DNA of 22,096 bases from VAZQ01 sp036522235 (GCA_036522235.1 DATDGG010000130.1:1-22096), one strand, 5' to 3'; counted from the stretch's first letter, positions 14,135 to 21,916 are shown. A program made the numbers and translations. The notes: a model not told the origin generated them from the letters alone.

Positions 14135-16624
14135 TCAGCGCAGCGTGCGATTCGGATTTCCAATTGGATTACCAGTTGGATTGCCGGTTGAATGCGGGAG
14201 CATGATGCCCCCGCGACCGCCGGAGCCGCGGGAGGGAGGCTCTGGCGTGCGCGGGTGCTCGATCACGCCGCTCGGGATGTGCAGATGGAAGCTCGGCCGT
14301 TGGCGAACCGGCTCATCCTGATCCTCCACCTTGTAGCGCCGTCCGCCCGGCCGCTTCCTGAGTATCTGCACGCATTGGCCGTCATGCACGTTCTGGGTCG
14401 GGCAGCACTTGCCGTTCGACAGCATGGTCTGGCCGCGCGGGCAGGTGTTCTGCGGCGGCGGCAGGCAGTGGCCGTCGCGCACGTTGGCACGGTCGCAGCA
14501 CTGGCCGTTCGGCAGCTGGATTTGGCCGGGCGGGCAGGTGTTCTGCGGCGGCGGCAGGCAGCGTCCGTCGCGCACGTTGGCCCGATCGCAGCACTGGCCG
14601 TTCGGCAGCTTGATGGTGCCGGGCGGGCAGGTGTTGGGCGGCAGGCAACGGCCGTCGCGCACGTTCTCCCGATCGCAGCATTGGCCGTCAGGCAGCCTGA
14701 TGGTGCCGGGCGGGCAGGTGTTCGGCGGCAGGCAGCGGCCGTCGCGCACGTTCTCCCGATCGCAGCACTGGCCGTTCGGCAGCTTGATGGTGCCGGGCGG
14801 GCAGGTGTTGGGCGGCAGGCAGCGTCCGTCGCGGACATATTCGCGATCGCAGCACTGGCCGTCGGGCAGCCTGATGGTGCCGGGCGGGCAGGTGTTGGGC
14901 GGCAGGCAGCGTCCGTCGCGCACATATCGGCGATCGCAGCATTGGCCGTCGGGTAGCCTGATGGTGTCCGGCGGGCAAAAGTTCGGCGGCGGCAGGCAGC
15001 GGCCATCGCGCACATATTCGCGCGGGCAGCAGCGTCCGTCGCGCAGCCTGTACTCACCGCGCACGCATTCGCCGCCGCCTTCGATGATGAGCCCGAACGG
15101 CACCGCCAGCGGCAGCGGGCCGAGCGCCTGGCCGCAGACCCGCGGGATCGCGATGTCGCCCATATGGCCGCGCGCCGCGTCGTCCCGGAAGCTGTCGTCG
15201 TAATCCACGAAATAGGTCTGCAGCGGCGGCACATTGGCGGGGCGCACGAGGCCGAGCGCATTGCCCTGCAAGCCGTTCACGATCGCCGGGCCGCCGGCGG
15301 CAAGCCGCGCGATGAGCGCCGGATCCATGGCATTGCGCAATTGCTCGCCGGTGCTCCACAAGAAGGCGCTGCATGCCACGTGGTCGATCTGACCGTTCGG
15401 CGTGTAGCCGTAGCCGATCGCGATGCCGCCATTGGCGTTGCGCAATTCGTCGGGGAAGCCGATCGCATATTCATCCGGATCGGGCGCCCAGACGGTGGCG
15501 CCGCCGGCTGGCGGCGTCACGTTCCGATAGCGCAACACGCGGCCGACGCCGGACTTGGCCAGGGCGGCGAAATCGTAGGCGCCGGTCGGCGCGGTCCGCT
15601 CGGCGAGCAGCATGCGGCCCGGATTGTCGAAGGTGATCTTGGAAATCTCGCTGCCGCCGTCCCACGGCGACACTTGGATTTCCACGTGCGGATCGGCGCC
15701 GAACGTGCCGTCGGGCGAGATCGCGACCGACCAGATCTGCAGCCCGTCGGCGACCGCGTAGTAGAGCCGCCCGCCCCTGACCGCGAGGCCGTAGACCAGC
15801 CGCTCGAGCGGCGCGTAGCCCCAGGTCGCCGGGTTGTCCGGCCGGAAGGCGGGATTGCCGATATCGAGACGGGTCGAGGGATCGTAGGGCACCGGCGGCA
15901 AGCCGGCCGCCATGCGGCCTTGCACGCCATGATCAAAGCGGCCGCGCTCGCGCCCGGAGAGATCGAAGCGGTGGATCATGCCGGTCTCGCGGTCGGCGGC
16001 GAACAGCGTACCCGAGCCGGCGTCGAAGGCGAGCCCGCCGAGCGCGGGGCCCGAATTTGCCACGCCGTCAAGTGTGACATTGGTGAACAGCTGCACCGCG
16101 CCGGTCACGCCGTCGACCCGCCAGACCGAGCCTGGTCCGCCGCCGAGCTCCGCCGGCCCAAACAGGCCGGACATGAAGCTGACATTCGGCCCGCCTGCCT
16201 TGGCCCGCGTGAATCCGCCGGGGGCGGGCGCGACGATCGGCAATCCGTAGGATGACGTGGCGGCGAGATAGATGTTGGGCGGGGTCGCGTTGTCGAGCGC
16301 GACCGCGAATACCTGCCCGACCTGGCTGGCAAACACGGTGAACGGCTTCGGCGCCGTCAGCAGCTGCGCCTGCGGCGGCGCGCCGGGCGACTGCAGGTCG
16401 ACGATGCGGGCGGACGGGCCGTTGAGGTCGATAATGGTCTGATCGGGGACGCTGGCGGCATCCGGCAGGGGCGGTTGCGTGCCCGAAAAGCCGGTGACGA
16501 CGGCGTTGCCGTCGATCAGGATCGCCGGCGTACCTTGCGCGTGCGCGGGCCCGACATCAATCGCGGCCAGGCCGAACAGCGCGGCCGCACAAAGAAACCT
16601 CGTGATCAGGGCCTGGCGCAACAT
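14135..16624 (-). CDS. Secreted beta-propeller-like protein with C-terminal four-cysteine tandem repeats
   Basis: The 829-residue product has a signal peptide (1-29, ending GPAHA/Q) and a large domain (about 30-515) of propeller style: GSVWRVDG, LGGLAFDAGSGTLFAADRET, RLYYAVADGLQIWSVAISPD and EISKITFDNPGRMLLAER. I recall similar uncharacterised proteins in Bradyrhizobium-type bacteria but know of no function. Residues 520-752 are eight tandem units of 29-31 residues, six nearly identical, with cysteines spaced C-X11-CC-X9-C-X5-7 and consensus CPPGTI(R/K)LP(D/N)GQCC then VRDGRCLPP. A basic Pro/Gly-rich tail ends in a GNP-repeat segment. The ATG at 16624 follows GGAGAG by about 7 nt. It stands alone on the minus strand, with a hairpin at 14069-14097. 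The repeats could be disulphide-linked modules or a metal-binding tail; nothing in the sequence decides. Confidence 0.88.
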   Translation of the reverse strand: MLRQALITRFLCAAALFGLAAIDVGPAHAQGTPAILIDGNAVVTGFSGTQPPLPDAASVPDQTIIDLNGPSARIVDLQSPGAPPQAQLLTAPKPFTVFASQVGQVFAVALDNATPPNIYLAATSSYGLPIVAPAPGGFTRAKAGGPNVSFMSGLFGPAELGGGPGSVWRVDGVTGAVQLFTNVTLDGVANSGPALGGLAFDAGSGTLFAADRETGMIHRFDLSGRERGRFDHGVQGRMAAGLPPVPYDPSTRLDIGNPAFRPDNPATWGYAPLERLVYGLAVRGGRLYYAVADGLQIWSVAISPDGTFGADPHVEIQVSPWDGGSEISKITFDNPGRMLLAERTAPTGAYDFAALAKSGVGRVLRYRNVTPPAGGATVWAPDPDEYAIGFPDELRNANGGIAIGYGYTPNGQIDHVACSAFLWSTGEQLRNAMDPALIARLAAGGPAIVNGLQGNALGLVRPANVPPLQTYFVDYDDSFRDDAARGHMGDIAIPRVCGQALGPLPLAVPFGLIIEGGGECVRGEYRLRDGRCCPREYVRDGRCLPPPNFCPPDTIRLPDGQCCDRRYVRDGRCLPPNTCPPGTIRLPDGQCCDREYVRDGRCLPPNTCPPGTIKLPNGQCCDRENVRDGRCLPPNTCPPGTIRLPDGQCCDRENVRDGRCLPPNTCPPGTIKLPNGQCCDRANVRDGRCLPPPQNTCPPGQIQLPNGQCCDRANVRDGHCLPPPQNTCPRGQTMLSNGKCCPTQNVHDGQCVQILRKRPGGRRYKVEDQDEPVRQRPSFHLHIPSGVIEHPRTPEPPSRGSGGRGGIMLPHSTGNPTGNPIGNPNRTLR
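14369..15067 (-). repeat. Coding tandem repeat, 87-bp period, eight units
   Basis: This is the DNA of the Cys-rich tail of the 829-residue protein. Central units are 87 bp; the last two complete ones are 93 bp because they read PPPQNT instead of PPNT. Units 2 and 4 share RLPD and units 3 and 5 share KLPN, so a two-unit (174-bp) block seems to have been copied as a whole. The outer units (first and last) are the most diverged, as expected for expansion from within. Copy number may vary between strains. Confidence 0.92.
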
Positions 16625-16781
16625 GATAGCTCTCTCCGCGGTTGAAACATGGCTCGGTCCTTAGTCGTGGCCGAACATCGCGGGGTTCAGCGTCCACCGT
16701 GGCGCCGTGGCATCAGCTTAACAGGCGTTTACTAACAGGGCCCTACAAGGCCGCTGACGGGTACCGGCCCCGTCCCACGCA

Positions 16782-17762
16782 TCAATCCAGGCTGATGCCG
16801 GCCGCTTTGATAGGAGGGGCCCATTTCTCGATCTCGCTCGCCACGAAGCGAGCGAGATAGTCGGGGCTGCGGCGCGCCGCGGGCGGAATTCCCATGCCTA
16901 GCCCTTCGAGGCGCTCGCGCACGGGGGGCGTGTCCAAAGTATCGCTGAGCGCACGGTTGAGACGCGCCACGATCGGCGCCGGCGTTCCCTTGGGAAGAAA
17001 GAACGCGAACCAGCCCGGGGCCTCGAAATCGGTCAGTCCCTGTTCCTGCGCGGTCGGTACGTCGGGCAGCACGTTGGCGCGCTCGCGATTGAGCACCGCC
17101 AGGGCCTTGACGGTCTTGCCCTCGATCTGCGGCAACGCGGTCGAGACCACGTCGCACATGTAATCGATGCGGCCCCCCTGCAGATCCTGCATCGCGAGCG
17201 CGGAGCCGCGATAGGGAACATGAGTGACATTGGCGCCCAGCGCCGCATTGAGGAGGACGCAGCCGAGATGCGTGCCCGAGCCGGTCCCGGCGGAGCCGAA
17301 CTGCATCTTGCCGTGGTTGTCCTTGAAGTAGGTGATGAACTCCTTGAAATTATTTGCCGGCAAGTCCTTGCGCGCGATCAGCACGAGCGGCGTCACGACG
17401 ATCAGCCCGAGCGGCGCGAAATCCGCAATCGGGTGATAGGGCGGGTTCTTGTAGAGTGCCTGGTTCTGCGCGTGGGTGCCCTGCGTGCCCATCACCAGCT
17501 GATAGCCGTCGGACGCCGCCTTGGCCACGCGGAGCGAGCCGGTGATGCCGCCGGCGCCGCCGGCATTCTCGATGATCACCTGCTGGCCGAGCAGCGCGGA
17601 CAGGCGGGGGTCAATGATGCGTGCGAGCACGTCGGAGGGACCGCCGGCCGCGAACGGCACCACCATGGTGAGCGGCCGGGTTGGCCATTCCTGCGCGCGC
17701 GCCGGCGCCACGATCAAAGCCGTCCATGCAACCGCGGCGACGATGGTCCTGCTGATCGGCAT
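16782..17762 (-). CDS. Bug-family (TctC-like) periplasmic solute-binding protein
   Basis: This 326-residue periplasmic protein belongs to the Bug family, the binding component of tripartite tricarboxylate transporters. A signal peptide (1-23, ending APARA/Q) leads into the hallmark WPTRPLTMVVPFAAGGPSD (26-44), then QQVIIENAGGAGG. Further blocks are FKDNHGKMQFGSAGTGSGTH and THVPYRGSALAMQDLQGGRI, the latter lining the carboxylate pocket in known structures. Ligand identity cannot be predicted; family members bind organic acids and other carboxylates. No TctA/TctB membrane genes are nearby, so it is an orphan, a common state for this family. The ATG at 17762 follows GGAGG by 4 nt; the longer frame to 17822 lacks such a site. 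The upstream gap has an 11-bp-period repeat that might control it. Confidence 0.94.
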   Translation of the reverse strand: MPISRTIVAAVAWTALIVAPARAQEWPTRPLTMVVPFAAGGPSDVLARIIDPRLSALLGQQVIIENAGGAGGITGSLRVAKAASDGYQLVMGTQGTHAQNQALYKNPPYHPIADFAPLGLIVVTPLVLIARKDLPANNFKEFITYFKDNHGKMQFGSAGTGSGTHLGCVLLNAALGANVTHVPYRGSALAMQDLQGGRIDYMCDVVSTALPQIEGKTVKALAVLNRERANVLPDVPTAQEQGLTDFEAPGWFAFFLPKGTPAPIVARLNRALSDTLDTPPVRERLEGLGMGIPPAARRSPDYLARFVASEIEKWAPPIKAAGISLD

Positions 17763-17897
17763 GGTGCCTCCGTCTGAACCGCAAGCTCTCGGATTGGTTG
17801 GATGCTCCTGCGAGCTCGTCAAACCTCGCCAATGCGACTCGCTGGCGTCCAGGCCATTCTACCTTTGCGGGACCAAAGGAGTCTCAAACCCCGAAGG

Positions 17898-17941
17898 CTG
17901 ACGGAATCCTGACGAATAGCTGACGGGAAGCTGACGACGCG
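17898..17941 (+). promoter_or_regulatory. Four CTGACG words at exact 11-bp spacing: candidate OmpR/PhoB-type operator
   Basis: CTGACG occurs at 17898, 17909, 17920 and 17931, giving units CTGACGGAATC, CTGACGAATAG, CTGACGGGAAG and CTGACGACGCG. An invariant 6-bp word plus a variable 5-bp spacer at 11-bp steps is the layout of sites bound head-to-tail by OmpR/PhoB-family response regulators; the pho box uses 11-bp CTGTCAT-type units. It lies 136 bp upstream of the Bug-type gene and about 170 bp upstream of the NRYVG-type gene, so either could be its target. TctD-type regulators of tricarboxylate uptake belong to this family, but no regulator gene is in the window. The role is inferred from geometry only. 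Confidence 0.55.
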
Positions 17942-17982
17942 AAAAAAACCGAAGCTCGCGTGCCGGCCGCAGGATTGGATCT

Positions 17983-17996
17983 AATTCGTGCGAATT
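17983..17996. promoter_or_regulatory. Short inverted repeat in the divergent gap
   Basis: AATTCG and CGAATT flank TG, a 14-bp near-perfect dyad about 117 bp ahead of the plus-strand gene at 18113. Its size suits a dimeric repressor site, but a dyad this short may be chance. No regulator gene adjoins it. Confidence 0.25.
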
Positions 17997-18112
17997 TGCT
18001 TGAAACGCAGCGATCTCGGCCGATCGTAAGTGATCTTTCTGCCACGCCTGCGGCAAAAACCTTCAGTCGCCAGCAGTGCTCCATTTGCAATTCGTTGTCG
18101 TTCGAGAGCGTC

Positions 18113-18796
18113 ATGCAGAATCGATACGTCGGAAATGTAGGAGACTTTGGCAAGCTGGCCTTGCTTCGGTGCCTCATGGAAGGCCGCCGACTCGCCGTGT
18201 GCTGGTATTTGACCAGTGATACGCGCGAAAGCAAGAGCAACGGCAAGTCGTTTGACTATCTCAATCGTCCCGAAGAGTTCCGCCACTTGGCTCCGGATAT
18301 ATTCGACGCGCTCGCGAAGATTGTCGCGGAGACTCGCGCGGAATTGCGGGGCGTCGCCGAGCTGGAAGGGAGCGGACTTCTGCCGGACGCGGTGTTCCAT
18401 CGATCCGAGGTTCCGCGGGATCTGTCGCTGCGCCAGAGATGGAGCGAGGAACTAGTCCAAGCCGTAAACGAAGCCGATCTCGTTTTTCTCGACCCGGACA
18501 ATGGCATCCAGGGAACCCGGCCCGGCCCGAAGCATGTGGCGCTTGCCGAGATCGCCGCCTTACGGCGGCAAGGCCGCACGCTCGTCTTTGCGCAGAGGCA
18601 AACCGGACGCCGCTCGCAAGTCAGCCTGCTGGCAAGGCAGCTGTGGTCGATCGGCTGCCAACGGATCGAGCTCGTTCGTTTTCGCCTGATCGCATCGCGC
18701 CTCTACGTCGTGACCGATCACGACGAGGCCAAGGCCGGTCAAATTGCCGAGTTTGCGAGAAAGTGGGGCAAGTGGGTCACCACTTACCGATTTTAG
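18113..18796 (+). CDS. Conserved protein of unknown function (NRYVG..GDFGK family)
   Basis: The 227-residue product starts MQNRYVGNVGDFGKLALLR, a signature I recall from a scattered family of uncharacterised bacterial proteins. Further family-like blocks are LAVCWYLTSD (27-36), RDLSLRQRWSEEL (102-114) and ADLVFLDPDNGIQ (121-133). The LDPDNG turn after a hydrophobic strand resembles motif IV of Rossmann-type methyltransferases, but no glycine-rich SAM motif is clear, so no enzyme name is given. There is no signal peptide or membrane segment. The ATG at 18113 was chosen because the family begins here and GAGAG lies 4-5 nt before it; the frame itself is open from 17960. It ends 5 nt from the convergent ankyrin gene's stop. 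The upstream DNA is somewhat less GC-rich than its surroundings, a weak hint of transfer. Confidence 0.8.
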   Translation: MQNRYVGNVGDFGKLALLRCLMEGRRLAVCWYLTSDTRESKSNGKSFDYLNRPEEFRHLAPDIFDALAKIVAETRAELRGVAELEGSGLLPDAVFHRSEVPRDLSLRQRWSEELVQAVNEADLVFLDPDNGIQGTRPGPKHVALAEIAALRRQGRTLVFAQRQTGRRSQVSLLARQLWSIGCQRIELVRFRLIASRLYVVTDHDEAKAGQIAEFARKWGKWVTTYRF

Positions 18797-18801
18797 AGCT
18801 T

Positions 18802-20361
18802 CTATTTCAAAATTTGTGCAATGGCCGCGTTCCCCACCGCCGCCGCAATGTCGCCGGCGGTCTCGCGCTTCTTGTTTCTGAGGCTTCGATCAGCGCCGGC
18901 GTTGACGAGCGTCTCGACGACCTCCGCATGCCCGGCGCGCGCCGCGATCATGAGGGCCGTGTAGCCTTGATTGTTCTTGGCGTCGCGCATCGCGCCCCGG
19001 CGCAGGAGATCTCGCACGATCCCGTTCAGCCCGGCCTGAGCGGCCAGGATCAATGGCGTATTGCCCGCCGGGGTGCGGCGCTCGATGTCCGTTTCGTGGC
19101 TCAGCAGGGTGGCCGCCGCCTCGGCTTGCCCGGCGTCGAGCGCGGCCGAGAGCGGCGTGACGCCATCCCGATCTGCGATCCTCTGGTCGGCTGCTGCCGC
19201 AAGCAGCGCCGATACGACCCCGGGATCCCCGCGGCCTGCCGCAAAGGCGAGCGCGGTGCGCCCGCGTTGATCGGACGCGTTGACCGCGACCCGTTCGTGC
19301 AACAAGCGCTGAACGATCGTCTCGCCGCAACTTGCCGCGGCGAGCATGAGGAGCGAGGTGCCGTCCTCGAGAATCATTTTTGGATCAGCGCCGTGAATGA
19401 TGAGCGTCGATACGACCGGCTCGTGACAGCCACGCACTGCGACCGAGAGCGCGCTGGCACCGCCGGGGGCCGTTGCGGCGATATCGGCCCCCTTATCCAA
19501 CAACGGCGCAACCGCGTCGGCATGTCCCTTGGCCGCCGCCAGCATCAGCGGCGTTTCGCCGGCTTTGTTCTTCGACCCCACATCGGCGCCGGCGGACAGG
19601 AGCACGTTCAGTGCCGCGACTTGGCCTGCCGCTGCCGCCAGCGCGAGCGCGGTGTTGCCCTCGCCATCCCGTGCCGCAATATCGGCACCGTTCCCGATCA
19701 GCTGGCGGATCGCATCAGCTTGGCCCCGCAATGCGGCATCCAGAATCAACGCGCGTCCGTCTTCGGCGGTCGCTTTCGGTATCGCGGCCGCCGGTGCTGC
19801 GATCTGCGGCCGCGCGGCCGGCGCGTTCCTAGCCGGAGGTATCGCCGATTTCGAGCCCTCTGCCTCCTTAGACGGCCGGGCGGAGGGACTTGCGAGCAGC
19901 AAGCTTGCGTCCTCGGATCCTCGCGCCGCGGCCTTGAGCAGCCAGGTCCGCGCCTGGTCGACGTCGCGCCCGATCCCGCGGCCGGCGAGATACATCGCGC
20001 CGAGGTTGAACTCCGCCTTCACATGCCCTTGCTCGGCGGCGGCTTTCATCCATTTGAAGGCGAGCGCTTCGTCCAGCGGCACGCCGCGGCCCGAGCGGTA
20101 GAGCGAAGCCAGCTGGTACTGTGCCTCGGCATTTCCCGCGTTTGCCCGGCGGGCAAGAAGGGCGGCAGCCTGCTCGAACCGTCCGGTCAGCAACGCCTGC
20201 TCGATATTGCGCGTGTCGGCGCTGTCGCGCGCGTCTTGGGTTTCCTGGGCTTTCTGCGCATCCTGGGTTTTCTGCGCGTGGGCCGGCCTTGCTCCAGGTG
20301 CAAATGCCTGCACCAGGACGCCGGCGAGCAGAGCGATGCGCGCGGTCTTAAGCGCTGCCAT
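18802..20361 (-). CDS. Secreted Sel1-repeat and ankyrin-repeat protein
   Basis: This 519-residue protein has a signal peptide (1-29; ALLAGVLVQAF...AHA/Q), then a Gln/Asp/Ala-rich linker (30-50) built from KTQDAQ-like repeats. Two Sel1 repeats follow (about 77-112 and 113-149; AQYQLASLYRSGRGVPLDEA, AEFNLGAMYLAGRGIGRD), then an Ala/Pro-rich spacer (160-200). About nine ankyrin repeats run from 202 to the C-terminus (for example GNTALALAAAAGQVAALNVL and GYTALMIAARAGHAEVVETL). Both repeat types are protein-binding scaffolds; no catalytic part is visible. The ATG at 20361 lies inside the end of the upstream oxidoreductase gene (14-nt overlap, different frame), pointing to translational coupling. 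A GAGG sequence lies about 11 nt before it. The frame continues upstream to 20508, but that part is the overlapping gene read in another frame. Confidence 0.9.
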   Translation of the reverse strand: MAALKTARIALLAGVLVQAFAPGARPAHAQKTQDAQKAQETQDARDSADTRNIEQALLTGRFEQAAALLARRANAGNAEAQYQLASLYRSGRGVPLDEALAFKWMKAAAEQGHVKAEFNLGAMYLAGRGIGRDVDQARTWLLKAAARGSEDASLLLASPSARPSKEAEGSKSAIPPARNAPAARPQIAAPAAAIPKATAEDGRALILDAALRGQADAIRQLIGNGADIAARDGEGNTALALAAAAGQVAALNVLLSAGADVGSKNKAGETPLMLAAAKGHADAVAPLLDKGADIAATAPGGASALSVAVRGCHEPVVSTLIIHGADPKMILEDGTSLLMLAAASCGETIVQRLLHERVAVNASDQRGRTALAFAAGRGDPGVVSALLAAAADQRIADRDGVTPLSAALDAGQAEAAATLLSHETDIERRTPAGNTPLILAAQAGLNGIVRDLLRRGAMRDAKNNQGYTALMIAARAGHAEVVETLVNAGADRSLRNKKRETAGDIAAAVGNAAIAQILK

Positions 20362-21652
20362 ATTTGGTTTCGACCTCGATCCCGATGCCGTGGAGAAACG
20401 ACGTCGGCAGAATACCGCCGGCGCACACGATGACCGCGTCGTTCTTGATCGCGGCCCGTTTGCTGTTGTGGGAGAGCTCGACTTCGTTCGCACCGATCCG
20501 CTCGACATCCGTTCGCATCAATACCCTGAGTCGCCCGGCCATCTGCGCAGAAGCCACGCGTTCCCGGTTCTTCAACTTGGCGCGCGCGAAGGCTTCGCTG
20601 CGATGGGCAAGAGTGACGGTGGTGCCGGGCTCGTGGACGACGTTGACTGCGGCTTCAAGCGCGCTGTCGCCGCCGCCGACCACCAGCACATGCCGTCCGC
20701 GATACTGCCTCGCATCGGTCAGCCGGTAGACCACTTTGGGCAGGTCTTCGCCGGGAACGCCCAGCCGCCGCGGGGTGCCGCGGCGACCGGTCGCAAGCAG
20801 CACGGATCGGGTGCGATAGCGGCCACGGGTGGTGGTGACTTCAAGGTCCGCCCCGCTGCGCGTCACGCTGTCGACGCGTTCCCCGTAGTTGATGCGTAGG
20901 CCGGTGCGTTTCGCGGCGTCATGCCAAAACGCGAGCAGCTTTTCCTTGCTGACCTCTCTGAACTTGACCGTCCCGATCAGCGGCAAGGTCGCCGGCGCGG
21001 TCATGACGAGCTTGCCCCGCGGATAGTGAGCGACCGTGCCGCCGAAGCTCTCCTGCTCGATCGTGACGAAGCGCAGCCGGTGCTGCATGGCGGCGAGACT
21101 GGCCGAGAATCCCGCCGGCCCGCCGCCGACAATGACGACGTCGTAGATATTCGGCCGCTGCAATCCATCGAGCGCCCGCACCGAATCGATCGCCTGGCGT
21201 CCCTGCTCGATGGCGTTGCGGATGAGGCCCATGCCGCCGAGCTCGCCGGCGATGAACACACCCGGCACGTTGGTCTGGAAGTCGGCGCCGACATAGGGAA
21301 TGTCGACGCCGCGCTGCGCGGTGCCGAAGACGAGGCGGATCGCGTCGCTCGGACAAGCCGCCCGGCAGGCACCGTGCCCGATGCAATCCGACGGTTCGAC
21401 CAGCTCGGCCTTGCCGTTGATGAGGCCCAGAATGTCGCCCTCCGGGCAGGCACGAACGCAGGCGCCGCAGCCGATGCAGCGGGTGACATCGATCTCCGGA
21501 TGCAGCGTCGGCGGATCGAGCATTCCGGCTTCCGCGGCGGCCTCGCGCTTGGTGATGCTGCGGCGCTCCGCTCGCTTGCGCCGTCCGTAATAGGCGGCCC
21601 ACACCGCCGCCAACGGCAGGACATAGAGAACCAACAGCGGATCAAAATTCAT
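20348..21652 (-). CDS. Membrane-anchored ferredoxin-domain FAD/NAD(P)-dependent oxidoreductase
   Basis: The 434-residue protein has an N-terminal transmembrane segment (about 5-22) and a basic stretch (RRKRAERR). A two-cluster ferredoxin domain follows: CIGCGACVRACP (59-70) is a complete 4Fe-4S motif, while CIGHGACRAACP (90-101) has His93 where the second cysteine is expected. Next comes NVPGVFIAGELGGMGLIRNA (128-147), which in thioredoxin reductases lies at the C-terminus. Then FAD-binding DVVIVGGGPAGFSAS (171-185), ATGRRGTPRRLGVPGED, and NAD(P)-binding VLVVGGGDSALEAA (322-335). The redox CXXC of thioredoxin reductase is absent. It probably moves electrons between NAD(P)H, FAD and Fe-S at the membrane; partners are unknown. 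The ATG at 21652 is preferred over a TTG at 21670 because GAGGA lies about 11 nt upstream of it. The next gene overlaps its last 14 nt. Confidence 0.9.
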   Translation of the reverse strand: MNFDPLLVLYVLPLAAVWAAYYGRRKRAERRSITKREAAAEAGMLDPPTLHPEIDVTRCIGCGACVRACPEGDILGLINGKAELVEPSDCIGHGACRAACPSDAIRLVFGTAQRGVDIPYVGADFQTNVPGVFIAGELGGMGLIRNAIEQGRQAIDSVRALDGLQRPNIYDVVIVGGGPAGFSASLAAMQHRLRFVTIEQESFGGTVAHYPRGKLVMTAPATLPLIGTVKFREVSKEKLLAFWHDAAKRTGLRINYGERVDSVTRSGADLEVTTTRGRYRTRSVLLATGRRGTPRRLGVPGEDLPKVVYRLTDARQYRGRHVLVVGGGDSALEAAVNVVHEPGTTVTLAHRSEAFARAKLKNRERVASAQMAGRLRVLMRTDVERIGANEVELSHNSKRAAIKNDAVIVCAGGILPTSFLHGIGIEVETKYGSA

Positions 21653-21684
21653 CGTCGTCGGAGTCCTCAAGGTATCATGCGGCC

Positions 21685-21916
21685 CTGAACTTCAGTCGCG
21701 TCTCGGCGTGCCTTGCCACCGGATCGTCGCATAATTTGGACGATTGAATGTTTTGTTGATGCTGTTCCGGGTTCATGCCGATACGCTGATCCGGAGTTTC
21801 CCCGATGCACTGCTCGAACATTGGTATTGCCGTAGCGTGTTCGCGGCTCGTCGTGCGTGTCGTGCATAACGAATTCACCGAAGACATATTCCCGCGCCTG
21901 CGCCTGAATTTCAGGC
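21685..21916. repeat. Two similar CTGAA-n-TTCAG dyads about 220 bp apart
   Basis: CTGAACTTCAG lies at 21685-21695 and GCCTGAATTTCAGGC at 21902-21916. The left element (CCTGAACTTCAGTCGC) and the reverse complement of the right one (CCTGAAATTCAGGCGC) agree at 14 of 16 bases, so they face each other as an inverted pair. This may be a pair of regulator sites, the ends of a small degraded element, or chance. Confidence 0.35.

Larger units (their letters stand above)
17763..18112. other. Divergent intergenic region with a phased repeat
   Basis: These 350 bases separate the Bug-type gene (-) from the NRYVG-family gene (+). They hold the four-unit CTGACG array (17898-17941), an A7 run right after it (17942-17948), and an inverted repeat AATTCG-TG-CGAATT (17983-17996). 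The plus frame is open from 17960, but its translation ahead of 18113 resembles no protein and the family normally begins MxNRYVG, so it is left non-coding. No confident -35/-10 pair is seen for either gene. Confidence 0.55.

Noticed and set aside
14192..15203. Plus-strand repetitive frames opposite the Cys-rich repeat region
   Set aside because: The periodic Trp/Gly/Arg pattern simply mirrors the 87-bp repeat of the minus-strand gene, which has a signal peptide, a ribosome binding site and a conserved cysteine pattern.
17960..18112. Longer N-terminus for the NRYVG-family protein, from the ATG at 17960
   Set aside because: The extra 51 residues resemble nothing and cover the inverted repeat at 17983-17996. 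The family signature begins at the ATG at 18113.
18439..20433. 664-codon open frame on the plus strand
   Set aside because: It is antisense to the Sel1/ankyrin gene and overlaps the NRYVG-family gene in another frame. The composition is Arg-rich and no family is recognisable.
21675..21887. 70-codon minus-strand frame upstream of the oxidoreductase
   Set aside because: No ribosome binding site, no recognised family, and it overlaps the plus-strand frame. Not enough support to call.
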